A model generated the notes under the pieces. That model worked only from the letters and a program-made list of their open reading frames with translations. It searched no databases and was not told the DNA's origin. Source: Cafeteria roenbergensis (lineage: Eukaryota; Sar; Bigyra; Bicosoecida; Cafeteriaceae). Taken from it: a DNA stretch of 64,000 nt. The translations under genes and the position numbers were made by a program. Where the stretch lies: assembly GCA_008330645.1 (NCBI GenBank), contig VLTN01000004.1, forward strand, positions 682,001 through 746,000, in the 5' to 3' direction. Of this stretch, positions 39,472 through 50,541 are shown piece after piece. Position 1 is the first letter of the stretch. Each line of letters opens with the position of its first letter.

Positions 39472-40969
39472 TCAGTCAAGCGCGTACAGGGAGTCGGGCA
39501 GGACATCGGGCACAGCCACCGGGTCTGACGGGTTGATCAGGCCGGATGGCATGGCCTCCGATCCGCGGGCGTGGTTGTGCCTCCCCAGCAGGTTCACCGC
39601 GATGGAGATGCGCTCAGCATCGCCTTGTGTGGGAGTGACCTGGTGGACAAGCGAGGAGGGGAAGAGGACGATGTCGCCCTCGCGCGGCTGCACCGTGATG
39701 CGGTTGAGGAAGGGCGCGTGGAACCCTGCGGCCGGGGCGGGAGCGGGCGGGCGCGAGCGAGAGATGGCGAGTGAGAGCGGCGCTGGCGGCGTGGCGCCCT
39801 CGAAGCAGCAACACCGGCGATCAAGACACAATGCCAACCGAGGGGGCGGCGCAGGCTGTTGGCAGGCTGCGCTAGCGGCCGCCCCCAGCGGCGCCCCGAT
39901 GGCTGCTGGGCAGGGGGGGCTCCGCTCCGAGAGCGCCGGTGGGCAGGGTCGCGGGGATCCGGCCTGTCTCACCCCTGGGGTCAAAGAAGGAGATGCTTCC
40001 CGCGCCCGGCGGAACCTTGACGTAGAACACGCCGGACATAATGTCCTCCCCGTGGTGGTGCATCCCGTGAAACACGCAGTCCTTGTGAACGGTGGCCCAC
40101 GAGTGCATCTCGGGCTGCCGGTGCCTGGGGTGCCCCTCGAACACGGCGGCGTGGCCCATCGAGCGGAGGAAGTGGTCAGCCGCGCGCGCCCAGAAGGCCT
40201 TGACGTGCTCCAGCTGCTTGTGCTTTCCAAACATCTTCTCCCACCCGTTCTTCTCAGACTGCCAGGTGAAGAAGGCGTCGTTGAACACCGAAGTGTCGCC
40301 GTCCTCCTCTGACCCGCCGTCCGCAAGGCGGCCGTCGCCCGACCTCCCGGGCCCCGCGATGGCGGCTGCACTCGGAGCCTCGCCCCTCAGCACCGCGTCG
40401 CGCGCCGCCGCCTCGCGCTCCGCGCGTTCCTTGGCCCGCTCCGCCTCCTCCAGCGAGTGCATCACCTCGTCTTTTCCCATCACGGCGCGGCGGTGGTACT
40501 CGCGAAGGATCACCCGGGCCACGCTCTTGGTGAGGAGGTCGGGCTCCACGCCAAGGTCGCGCAGGTTCAGCCTGTAGATCGGCGACTCGAACATGATCTC
40601 CACACCCACCTCTGGCGATGGAAGGGACCCGTTGAGTTGTCGCATTAGGCGAGCCGTGTTCGCCTCGTACTGCTCGTTAACCTTGGACAGGAGCCAATGC
40701 GACGGCGTGATTGCCTGGACGAGATCGGGAAACGAATCAGGAGCAGTCACGCGGGCCTCAGGGGCGCGAGCTTGCGGGGGCGCCAACGGGATGTCCCCAG
40801 ACGCCCAGAGCCAAATGCCGCAAACCACCGCGGTCAGGACACTCGTCAGCACGTGCGCCAGGGGCGATGCGCCCTGGCGCTCTCCGGCGTCGGGTGCAAC
40901 CGGCGCAGTCGCTGCCGATTTCCCGGCAGGAGGAGCCCCGACGGGCCTGGCGGCGCCTTTGGAAGGCAT
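39472..40969 (-). CDS. Membrane-anchored 2OG-Fe(II) oxygenase
   Basis: Exons 40969-39973 and 39725-39472 (intron GTGAGA..GCCGCAG, 247 nt, phase 1) encode 416 residues. A single N-terminal membrane segment (LTSVLTAVVCGIWLWASGDI, about residues 37-60) suggests a type II anchor in the ER or Golgi. The C-terminal half shows the putative 2OG-Fe(II) oxygenase pattern: HGMHHHGEDIMSGVFYV (iron His region), ISFFDPRG, then GDIVLFPSSLVHQVTP (second iron His) and RISIAVNLLG with the cosubstrate-binding Arg. The enzyme would hydroxylate a protein or other substrate using 2-oxoglutarate and oxygen. The intron falls exactly between DPRG and the second half of the fold. Substrate is unknown. It is divergent from the SNARE gene. 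Confidence 0.8.
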
Positions 40970-41174
40970 GTTCCGCAGGGCGGAACGAGCTGCTGATGCT
41001 GGCCGGGGCGCCCGTGCCCCGAAGGATGTGCTGCCCGGCTGAGGCTCCAGCTCGGCAGTCGCGCTCAAGGCTCTGCAAGCGGCCGCACCGCGATTCCGCC
41101 GCAGCCACTCGCCAGCGACGGCAAACAGCGCCAGCGGAGCGATGGCAGCTGCTCCCAATTTTGGGAGGGGGCGA

Positions 41175-42244
41175 ATGCACGACGACGCTGACTCCGAGAG
41201 CGGCCGGCTGATGTCCGAGCGCGGCGGCGACGGTGAGCAAGCGCCAGCTTCCGCATATCGCTGCCTTGAGAGCGCCCCCAGCTCGCCATCGCCAGCGCGC
41301 TTCCCCAGCTTGGTGTCACACATTGACGCAGGCGTACCGGTTCGAGGCGGCGACCATGCCCAACAGACGCTGGAGCAGCTCAGGGTAAGGCAGAGAGAAA
41401 TCCGTGCCAGCGGCTTCGACGACGGGTTTGCTCAAGAGCTGCGCCAGCCACCAACCAGCCCCTCGGCCATGTAGGACCGCATGTGAACCCGCAGGCTGAG
41501 CGCTTGGCGCAGGACGAGTTGCTGCTCCAGGTGGAGCGGTCTGCCTCCGGAATCGCGCTCAAGTCCGACCGCATTCGCGCCTCTCTCCGCGAGCAGACGA
41601 CGTGAGCCCACCGCAGACGAGACTGCGCGTGGAGTGGACACAGCAGCGTGCTCCCGCGCGCAGCAGCCCGTGCCTGCGGGCATGTTTGCGCCCTCAGCCT
41701 GCAGGCTGGCGGAACCGAACCGGCGCGCTCGGCTGCCGCCGCTGCGAGCCTCCCCCTCCGTCACACCGCCCCCTCCCCCCCCCCCTCACACACACACACA
41801 AACTCCCCCCGTGCTCCTTCGGCCCGCAGTCAGGTTGAGGACCTCCACGAGGAGATGGGCTCCCTGAACGCGCGCATCGGGGCCATGAACGAGCGCATCA
41901 ACGTCTTCCTCCGCCGCAGGGGTGAGTGCCCCCAAACGAGAGAGAGCGCCCTGGCCTCGGCGGGGCTGCTCCTTCCAGGCGCGCTCGGCTGCGGAGCGGC
42001 GGCCGCTCTCGCGGCTTGCTGGCAGTCGCAGCGCCCCGTCGACCGCGCGGCCGCTCACGCCGACCCGCCCTCTGTCCTCTACCCTCCGACCCTCTGCCCT
42101 CTGCCCTCCGACCCTCTACCCTCTGCCCACTGCCCTCCGACCCGACCCGCGTCTCTCGCAGGCGACTGCTCCTACTGCGGCATCATCACCTGCCTCAGTG
42201 TTGTTCTCGTTCTGCTGATCATCATTGTCATCTGGGGAGCCTAG
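41175..42244 (+). CDS. Qc-type SNARE, C-terminally anchored (syntaxin 8-like)
   Basis: Exons 41175-41384, 41495-41601, 41830-41921 and 42162-42244 give 163 residues. Donors are GTAAGG, GTGAGC and GTGAGT; all acceptors end CGCAG. Residues about 75-135 form a heptad-repeat SNARE helix (LLQVERSASGIALKSDRIR, SLREQTTQVEDLHEEMGSL). The Gln of REQTT falls where the zero-layer Gln of syntaxin 8-type Qc-SNAREs is expected. The last about 25 residues are a tail anchor (CGIITCLSVVLVLLIIIVIW) preceded by DCSYC. The short N-terminus lacks a long regulatory domain. SNAREs of this kind drive endosomal or Golgi membrane fusion. Exact subfamily is uncertain (syntaxin 8, Bet1 or Use1-like). An in-frame ATG at 41142 is an alternative start. 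Confidence 0.8.
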
Positions 42245-43044
42245 GCCGCTGCAGCTGGCAGCAGGCCCGGCCCACGCCGGCCTGGCCGCCGCTGCCGCCT
42301 GCTCCGTCCTCCCGACGTCGCCCCGGCGCCGTATCGACCATCTGGCTCCCGCTGAACCGGCAGCTTGTTGCCTAGTCTCCCCCCCCCCCCCCTCCCCTCC
42401 CTCTCCTGCCCCGCGTCCTCCCGCCCCCCTCTTGCGCGCGCGCTTGCCGCTGCTGCCGGGAGCAGGTGAGGGCACGCCACTGCGTCGGCCCCGCACTCCG
42501 CCGCTGCGCGACCCAGGCGCCGCTCGCTGGCCCTCGGCTCAAGGTCGACACGCCGATCCCCGAGCATTGCCGGTTAGCCCACAGCCCTGTCCCCCGCTCC
42601 AGGGCCACGTTGCCGACACCCCCCCCTCCACCCCACCCGCTGCGCCGCGGCCGACAAGGCTGGCCGCGCAGCTTCGGTCCGGCCAAACGCGCGCTGCGGC
42701 AACCATCCCGCCGTCACAGCGGCCCGGGCCCCGACGCAGCCGCTCCGCGACCCATGGCCCGACGCCCAAGCCGAACGCCTGGCCACTGCCTGAGGGCCCC
42801 TCCGCTGCGGCGTGTGCTGTAAGCGGCGGGATCGCTTGCAAGCAGCGCGTGAGAGTGTGATCAACCAACGCCCAGCAATGTTGTCGTGCTTGGCCGCCCG
42901 CCCGCATCGTGAACGGACAGCCGGGCGCATTGGAAGGCGCCGCGAGCTGGGCGCTCGAGCGGCCCAGCGCGCTCACTCTTGCACATGGCACGCTCGGAAA
43001 CCCGTCGGGTTGACATGCCGGTTCGAGGCACGCTGTCGCGCGGG
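42245..43044. other. 800-bp convergent gap
   Basis: Between the SNARE stop and the stop of the first cNMP-binding gene. It holds a C-run at about 42380-42391 and other C/T-rich tracts, and no credible reading frame or RNA gene on either strand. Confidence 0.5.
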
Positions 43045-46000
43045 CTAGTCGCTGTGCGACGCTGCTGGGGTGCGCAGCGGCGCAAGCCGGCGCGGCGGAG
43101 ACTGCGGGCCTGCCTTGATCGCCGCAACAATAGGGAGCTGCGCTGGCGCTGCCGCGGGCCCAATCGCCACCCGCGATGCTCTGTCCGCCATGGGCGACGC
43201 CTCGACGAACGCCGGGCGCGGCTGAAGGCGGGCGGCTGCGCTGGCCGCGGCGCTCGCTTGCCAGCCGCCCTCGCCCCCTTGCACCGCCTGCCAGTCGAGG
43301 GCCGTGGAGTTGGCGCGAGAGCGCCGCACCACGCTGCTTGCGTGGGCGTGGCCCCGCCGCAGCAGCGGAGAGAGGCCGAGGGCCCTGCCCGCCTCCTGCA
43401 GCGACAGCGTGCCGTCGCGGAGCTTCCAGCGCACGCTGTCCGCCCGCCCCGTCCCTACGAGCAGCGAGGACACGGGCGACCCGGGGGGCGACAGCGCTGA
43501 CCGCGCGCGCGCAGCGGACTGGGGCGCCTCCCCTCGCTCGAGCTGCCGCGCGTACGACGAGGCTTTCCTGAGCATGGAAACGCTGCTGGACATGACGGAG
43601 GCGCCGAGCATGCCGGTGGAGCTCAGGGACGGCGGAGGGGGCACGGAGGGGAAGGGAAGCGGCCCGGTTGCGTCGGAGCTGCGGCCGCGGCGCCGGCTGC
43701 CGGCGGCCGAGGACGCGGTGGAGAGTGAGCGTCCTCGCTGACGGGGCCTGGAGGACACCGAGTGGGGCGAGGCACACGCAGAGCTGTCCTGCCGGGGCCG
43801 CTGCCCGAGCGGTGGCGACAGCGCCGGACCCGCAAGCTGTTCCGCTGCCGCGCTGCTGATGCTGGCGACGCGAGAGGCCATCGAGGGCCCGTTGCGACCA
43901 TCGGCTGCCACGGACCCGCGGCGGCTCTGCTGGGCCGGGTGAGGGGGCTGGGGCTGCGGCCTCTCGCTTCGCGCCGTGGAGGGGAGCGTGAAGGAAGCCG
44001 GCGCTGTTTGTGAAAGGCTGCCCGATGCCCGAGGCGTGGCTGCGGGCGACCAGTCGGCAGCCTGCCTCACCACAAGGATGGAGCTTCGCCTGGGGAGCAT
44101 GCAGCGCGGTTTGACCTCCTCCCCCCGGTCCCGCGCGAGGACGGCCCGGCGAGTGCCCAGCGCGCTGACGAGCCGAGCGCTCGCCGAGGGCGGGCCGCCG
44201 TCGGCCGCGCGCAGCCGCCCGCCGATGGCGCGGGCTCGCTCCGTTGCTCCCCCCGCCGCGGTGGATATCTGAACCGACCGGCGCGCATCGAGGTGCACGC
44301 CGTCGGCTCCGTCCATGCGCTCCAGGGTTGAGCCGACCACGAGGCTGACGGAGCCCCGGCGTGCAACGGCCCCGAGGACGCGGCCCGCGGGGGAGGAGGG
44401 GTGGGCCGCTGGCCCGGAGCTCTCGGCCCCGCGGCGCAGCGAGCCCGAGCTCAGCGGCCGGGCCATAGAGCCGGAGGACAGGGGGCGGGAGCTGGCGCTC
44501 GGGGACGCGGCGTGGCCCGCCCCGGCCACAGCAGCAGCGGAAGCTGCGGCAGCGGCAGCGGAGGTGGCGGCGGGTGCGGCGTCCGTTGTCGAGTCCACAG
44601 CAGCATCGTCTGGCATGGACGGCGCCCAAGCGAGCGCGCGATCGACCATGCGCTTGTTGGCATCGCGCGCCATGCGAGTTGTCGCCCACACCGCGGATGA
44701 CGTCACACGAAGGTGGGCCCTCAGTGCCTTGGTGGCCCGAAGGAACTTGCTCATCGCAGCGCTGGGCCTGGCCGCGGCCGGCCCCTGCACCGGCGGAGCC
44801 GTCCCGTCCCCGGCAGGCCGGCGGCCGGTCGAGCCGGCTCCGGATGCTGGCGGGGCTGCGGCCTCGCCCGTCACGCCGGGCTCAGGAGCCGCATCTGCGG
44901 CCGCAGGTTGGTCGTCTCCCCACCCCGGTCCGCGTCCGTCCAGCCTTGTGCGGTCTCCGGAGGCGCGGGGGGCGCCCGCTCTGACCGGTGAGTGTGCCTT
45001 CGTTTCGGGAGCAGAGCCGGCCGCAGCTGCAGCTGCAGCTGCCGGCAGCGCTGGCTCCCCGAGGCGTGCCCGAATGGCTGCCACGGCCTTCATCCGCGCA
45101 GTCTCGGGGTTGGTGCCGGGCCTGGCGGCGGGCGTCCGGCGCTGCCTGCGCCGCGTTCCCGTGACCTCCCCGCCCTGCATGAGGTCCGACCCGTCCGCGT
45201 CGCGGAGGCGGCGTCCCTGCACGCCGGTCGTCGCCCACTGTCTTGCCAGCCGTCCGAGGTGCTCCCGCCTGTGAAGCGACCTCGCCTGCCTCGCCCCCTC
45301 GTCGCCCCGGACCATGGCCTCCAGACGCGCCTCCACCGCGCTCTCCGACGGGTAGCGGCTCACTTGCTCCCCCAACGCGCCCAGCGTGCCGTGGCGCGCA
45401 AGCAGGAGGAGGGACGTCGCCGGCAGCTCCAGCAGCTCCGTCACAGAGACGGTCACGACGTCGGCGAAGCGAGGCACACCCCGGATGAGGGCTCCTTCGC
45501 CGATGAGGCCGCCCGGAAGGATCCTTCCGAGCAGCAGGCGCCGGGTGACAGTCTTCGTCCCGGCCTCCGCTGCGCCCCGGTGAAACTGCATCCTCTCGGT
45601 GCGGTTTCGCTGCGCCTCGCACAGCCCTCTCTTCACCAGCCAGAGGGCCCGAGCCTCCTCCCCCTGCCTGCACACCAACTCGCCGGGAGGAAGGACACGG
45701 TGCCTCATCGCGGCTCGTAGGCGAAGCAGCTCCGAGCGGCCCCAGCCCACGAAGAGCGGGTGCGCTTGCAGGAAGCCAACGTCTTCCCACGCCTCGGCCG
45801 CGCGAAAGCGGCTCACGGCGCCGTCAAAGTCTGCTTGGGAGACGATCAGCAGCTCCACGCCGTCGCGCCCGGTGCTCACGACGGCGGCGCCCGACAGCTC
45901 GCTGCGCACCGACTCGATTGCCCCGAACGACTGGCCGGCCTCGAGGTACGCCATCGGCCGCCCTTTGACGCACAGAGCCACCTGCCCCGAGTAGACAATG

Positions 46001-46647
46001 CACAGCTCAGCAGGCTCCCTGCCATCGCGTAGCTCCGGCCGCACGATCTCCCCGCGGGAGGCTGCCCGGTACCTCACGACAGCAGCAATCGCTTCGAGCT
46101 TGGCCTCAGACGAGCCCGCCAGCAGCTCAACTCCCGCCAGCCACTGCGCGATCCGCGACACTGCATCCGGCGTCCGCTCCTCGGACGGCACAGCGCAAAG
46201 GCGGGCAGGGTGCGACTGCCGCGCGACTTTGCGAAACTCGGCCCGCGAGCTCACCCACCTGCGCACGGTCGAGGCAGAAACGCCTTTGTCACGGGGCGTC
46301 GCGTGTTTGGGTGCGACCCGCCTCCGCTCAGGGGCTCGGGGACGTGCCTCGCCCGGACAGCGGCGAGCGCGGCGACGAGGCAACGCTTTTGTGGTCGGTC
46401 CAAGGCGTTGCACTCGATGCGAGCGGCCCAAGCCCCCATCCGAGCACACGAGCCGCCTCCCTGCTCGCGCGCCGAGAGGCGGGAGAGCGTTGCACGGCAC
46501 GGCCACCCCGCTCGGCCAGCACGCACGGAGGCGCTGCCGAGCGGCGGGGAGAGCGAGGCAGGCTTCGCCTCACGAGGGCAAACCAGTGTGAATCGGGAGC
46601 TCCGCCGGCCCCGCCCCAGAGGCGTCGCCGTGCCCCCGGCGGGGCAT
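43045..46647 (-). CDS. Double cyclic-nucleotide-binding-domain protein 1
   Basis: Proposed exons are 46647-46574 and 46258-43045 (intron GTGAGG..GTGCGCAG, 315 nt, phase 2), giving 1,095 residues. The long frame itself has no in-frame ATG upstream of the domains, so a first exon is required. Residues about 45-165 form a degenerate cNMP-binding beta-barrel (ELCIVYSGQVALCVKGRPM; FGAIESVRSEL) lacking the Glu/Arg of the phosphate-binding cassette. A second barrel follows (GFLQAHPLFVGWGRSELLRL, VCRQGEEARALWLVKRG, LIGEGALIRGVPRFADV) with Gly-Glu and a nearby Arg retained. The remaining about 750 residues are Ser/Ala/Arg-rich and disordered, with no kinase, channel or GEF domain. It is a paralogue of the gene at 54324-58667. 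Confidence 0.74.
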
Positions 46648-47237
46648 GCGCGCCTCACTGCCGCCGCACGGCGGAGGGCGGGCGCAGCGGCGCCCGGCGG
46701 CAGGCGGCGTGAGTGCGCCGGCGCGCACGGTCCGCAGACCGATCCGGGGCAAAAAGCCAGGGTTGCCCCACAGGCACTCCGAGATACTTGGTTCCATTAC
46801 ATTCAGGCATGCAGTCCATCCACTATCGGCGGAGGTGGTTGCCCTTGTTCTGTTGCCAGCCTGGGGGATGCCCAACTCATTATCTCAAGAGATTTTAAAC
46901 CTTCAGGTAAATCATCTCGAGAGTCCGTCGATTCAGAGTGGACACGCCATCGACATGCGGTCGCCAAGTACGCCTCGGACCCATGGGATCCTGACAGTAG
47001 CCCCCGCTTGGGTCAGCCGGGCGCGACCCCGACAGCTGCAGAGCGGAGGACAGAACTTGTATATAAACTACGAACTTGCAAGAACGTCGTGATTCGTCAG
47101 TTTTTCGCAGTTTTCAGCCCAGCGCTCGCTCGCGGGCTTGGCAGGGAGTCGAGCACTCGGACCGAACGCCGGACCGGCGTCTCCCTGAGCCCCGTGCTGG
47201 CACGCTATATGATCCTGGGACGGGCATTGGAGTCGTG
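46648..47237. promoter_or_regulatory. Divergent region with AT-richer island and TATA-like box
   Basis: 590 bases between divergent starts. From about 46775 to 47100 base composition drops well below the surroundings (runs such as GAGATTTTAAACC). A TATATAAA match lies at 47060-47067, 171 bases before the HEAT-protein ATG and pointing to it. No coding similarity was recognised. Confidence 0.45.
47060..47067 (+). promoter_or_regulatory. TATA-like box upstream of HEAT-like gene
   Basis: The sequence TATATAAA stands out in GC-rich DNA. It lies 171 bases upstream of the ATG at 47238, compatible with a short 5' UTR. Few other promoters in the window show such a box, so its role is uncertain. Confidence 0.4.
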
Positions 47238-49910
47238 ATGCTGGCCGTGGCAGCGCGCCTGGACGCTGCGCTGGGTGAGCCAACGGCCCGCAGAGGCGCT
47301 GGCTTGCCACCGCGAGCCGCCCCGGCTCCTCGAGCGGGGAAGGGTGCCGCGCGATAGCCGTGATGCCGCATTGAGTCCCCTGGCCATGCCTGCATGACGC
47401 TCCCGCAGGGACGGCCGTCAGTCGGCGAACGCGCGACAAATGCGTCCAGTCCGCCGTGGGCGCGGCTGCGGACGACCTTTCGCCCTCTGAGGCCAACGCC
47501 TTTGTGGTGAGGCAAGACAAGACGGTCCCGGTGTGTGCTGCGCTGACCCCTGGGCTTGGTGTGCCGCCAACTGGCCCCTCGTTTCTCGCCACGACGACGC
47601 GACCCTTCCTGCGCAGCGCCGCTTGCTTGCCAGGGCGTCAACAGCGCCGCTGGACCACAGGAACATCCACTTGCAATTTTGTGACGAGTTGATAGCGAGC
47701 ACCAGCCAAGGTAAGGCAAGCTGCTCGACGCCAGCATCGCGTGCCGACGGGACAGGTCTGGCGCGTAGGAACCGCAACTGCGACTGTGGCGTCCCTGCTG
47801 CTCTCACCGGCACGCAGACGTGGTCAGAGCATGTGCCCACAGCATGGCAGAACTCGCAGTTGGCTCGCTCCCCCAGCCCGAGCTGCTAGACCGGGCATCG
47901 GCACTTGCCGCGCGCGTGGGGTTTGCAGCCGCAGACGCCGCCCCGGCAGTGCTGCGCTGGCTTGTAGGCATACTATGCAAGCAACTGCGAGGCGCTTCAC
48001 CGCCCCAGCAGCGCGGGGCAGCTGCGGCTGTGGGCCGGCTGGCGTTCGTCGGCGCGCTGCTCGCTCCGAGCGACCCGCTCGCGCCAGCGACAGCGGGATG
48101 CGGCAGCTGCCCCGGCACTCCGGGCCGCGGCTCGCCGGCTGGACCTGCGACCTCTGCGGCCCCCCTTCTGGTTGACACAGTTGTCCGCGCTCTGCGGGCA
48201 GCGCTCCAGAGCTCCGCGCTCCCGGCCGTACGCCTGAGCTGCCTCCACGCCCTGAGCAACGCAGGCAAGGCCCTGCCCCCAGGGCAGCTGGCGCCGCATG
48301 CAAGGGGCGTTGCTCATATGTGCGGGCACCTGATCAGTACCGCGGCCCACGGAATTCTTGTCTCCCAGGGGAGGGACCGTCCAGGCAACAGCGGCCTGCC
48401 GGCAGCTGTCTCGGCCGCGCCAGCCGAGGGCCTAGGCGGACACCGTGCGGCCTGGGCACACGCCACCACCGCTGGCGGGCTGGTCACGCCTCGGGGTACG
48501 GGCCCCGCAGTCCGCCCGCGCTCCCGAGGGAGACCCGCGCCTCCGGTTCAAGACCCTGACCCGGCGGAGACCCAGGCCGCGTGCGAGTGCCTGGAGGTGT
48601 GGCTGCGCCTGGTCTCGCCCGACACCGCAGCATCCCTGGCCCCGGGCCTGGCCGTCGCACTGGAGTTCGTGCTGAGCCAGCAGCGGGCTCTGCTGGCAGC
48701 TCTGCGCGTGCTTTCGCGCCACGCGGCTCTTACCCGAGTGAAGATGGCAGCCCTGTACTGCGCCCGCGCGGTGGAGCGTGCGGTCGAAGCGGCGCCTGGG
48801 GCCAGTGAGCCACGGTCCCCCGCCCGGGAAGAGGCTGCACCCGGCAGGGAGGGCGCCGAACATCGCGACCGGAGCGGCAGCCAGGGCTCTGCTGAAGCGC
48901 GGGCGTCGCTGCGGCTCGCCACTCTGTCCGTGGCGTCCGAGTCGGGGAGCCTGGGGCTGCCTGCGGACGGTGGGACAGTGGGCCGCTCCGAATCCCGCGC
49001 GCCGGGCCGCTTGCAGGTGCCCCCGTTGCCCAACAGGAGCCGCGCGTCGGTCGCGAGCGCAAGCCACAGTGTCTCTTCGGCCCGGAGCAGCCGCTCGGGC
49101 CGCAGCAGCGCTGCTGGGCCGCGCGACGGTGGCAGGGGCAGCCACGCTGCACGGTCGGTGCGGGCCGCCGACACCGGGGAAGGCAGCGGAGACGTTCCGC
49201 CTGCCTCTGCGGTCGAGGCGGCCTCGGAGGCAGCTGACCGGGACCTGGGCGGCGAGGAGCGGGGCTCGCGGCACGGTGCGCCAGCTCCGCACGGCCCAGG
49301 TCAGGCTCCTGCCATGGACGCGGCGGTGCTCGCAGACGGGGCTGCGTGCCTGCGCTGGGCCGCCGAGGAGGCGGAGCCGGGCGTGGCGTCGCACCCCGGT
49401 GTGGGCTGGGCAGTGCGCCTTGCCTGCGAGGTGGCCGAGGGACGCGACGCGTGGGTGCTGAGCTGGGACGAGCGGGCCCGCTGGGTTGGCGTGCTCGCCG
49501 GGTCCCTTCGATGGTGCGCTGTGCACATGAAACAGGGCGACGGCGCCGCTGCTGCCGACGCCGCTGTTGTCGTGAAGCACGTGCTTTCGCTGCTGGCTTG
49601 CGCCCCCAGAGGCGGGCACCTGCGGCCGAGGTCTGCTCGATCGGGCGCGGGCCCGACGGGACTGCGAACGCCCCGGCTTGGCTCTTCAGCGCCTCCTGGG
49701 CTGGCTCCGTCGGTGACTGCAAGGCTGCGACAGGCGCTTGCCGAGCTCGCCTCCATCCCCGCGGAGGCGCTGACGCGCGCGGCCGATGGCGCAGCCAGTG
49801 CGGTTGCCACGGGCAAGGATGCGCTTTCCAGAGCAACTAGCGCCAGGCACGCGGTTGTGGCGTTGTCGTCGCAGGCGTCGCACTGCTTGCACATGTTGAG
49901 CACCGCTTGA
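47238..49910 (+). CDS. HEAT/armadillo-like alpha-solenoid protein
   Basis: Exons 47238-47274, 47409-47506, 47617-47710 and 47818-49910 join with matching phases to 773 residues. Donors are GTGAGC, GTGAGG and GTAAGG; acceptors all end CGCAG. The N-terminal half is helical with repeated Leu/Ala/Val pairs typical of HEAT-like solenoids (LDRASALAARVGFAAADAAPAV; VRLSCLHALSNAGKAL; ALRVLSRHAALTRVKMAALY). A Ser/Arg-rich disordered middle (residues about 360-520) and a second helical block follow, ending RHAVVALSSQASHCLHML. No named family is recognised. Scaffold or transport-adaptor roles are typical of such solenoids but are not shown here. An in-frame ATG further upstream (47076) is possible. Confidence 0.62.
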
Positions 49911-50541
49911 GGCTTGGAGGGCGCCCCGTGCTCCCGGGGCAGGGCGCATCGCGACGCGGCCATTGTGTGCAGCTGCGCATCAAGGGGGCTGTCTCCCACA
50001 GGTCCAATTCGAGACCACGGGCGTGCAACCCGGCTCCTGCTCTCCTCCCAGCCCCTCCCCCTCCCACCCTCCACGTGCACGTCACGCTCAGCCACACAAA
50101 TCGAACGTGCCGAAGACTTCGGTTTCACATGCAAGCGCAGTCAGCCCAGCGTGAATTGTTGACAATGAGTCGGTGCTGCCACTGCGTTCCACGGAATTCG
50201 GCACCACCGCGAGGCATTGGTGCCGCATGAAGCGTTCGACGAAGATATTCACCCTTCCACGGATGTTTCAGTCACTGCAGCCCGCTCAGGCTGCACCCCC
50301 AAGACCTGCACCACTTCGACCCCTGCCACACCAAGGTCATAGCCAGTCCGGTTGCGCAGCCTGCAGCCTACCAGTCCCGCATAAATCGCAGACAGGCGTC
50401 GCCAGGTGGCAACGCCTGTCTGAAGAGCAGCGAGTTCCAGGATCACCTCGCTGGGCCGCCGCCCCTCTCCACCACCATTGAAAGCTCGGGCAGAGCAGGC
50501 CTCCGCGTTCGCCGCCCGCGCCCCAAGCCAACGCCGAGCTG
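49911..50541. other. Convergent gap with structured, lower-GC segment
   Basis: 631 bases between two convergent stops. The part at about 50235-50450 is less GC-rich and contains the hairpin listed separately. It also has an open minus-strand frame (50446 to 50249, about 65 codons) that reads like protein but lacks a start and a clear acceptor, so it is not called as a gene. Confidence 0.45.
50389..50422. repeat. Perfect 11-bp inverted repeat (hairpin)
   Basis: CAGACAGGCGT at 50389-50399 is the exact reverse complement of ACGCCTGTCTG at 50412-50422. Inside, GCCA and TGGC (50401-50404, 50407-50410) extend the stem after one mismatch, leaving a two-base loop. It would fold as one long hairpin in either strand. 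Confidence 0.75.

Noticed and set aside
41331-41350. GGTTCGA-type motif suggesting a tRNA T-arm
   Set aside because: No matching acceptor stem or anticodon arm surrounds it, and it lies inside the SNARE first exon.
42539-44689. 716-codon minus-strand frame
   Set aside because: It overlaps the cNMP-binding gene in another frame, is Arg/Pro/Ala-rich and shows no domain. Such long shadow frames are common in this GC-rich DNA.
44315-45274. Plus-strand frame antisense to cNMP-binding gene 1
   Set aside because: Ala/Arg-rich shadow of the minus-strand gene, whose barrels are recognisable.
46775-47100. Possible virus-like or transposon remnant
   Set aside because: Only base composition is unusual. 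No terminal repeats, target duplication or recognisable protein fragment was seen.
50249-50446. Possible last exon on the minus strand (about 65 codons)
   Set aside because: It reads like protein, but the only phase-compatible acceptor from the PAS gene is a weak GAG without a pyrimidine tract, unlike all other introns here. Left as a finding only.
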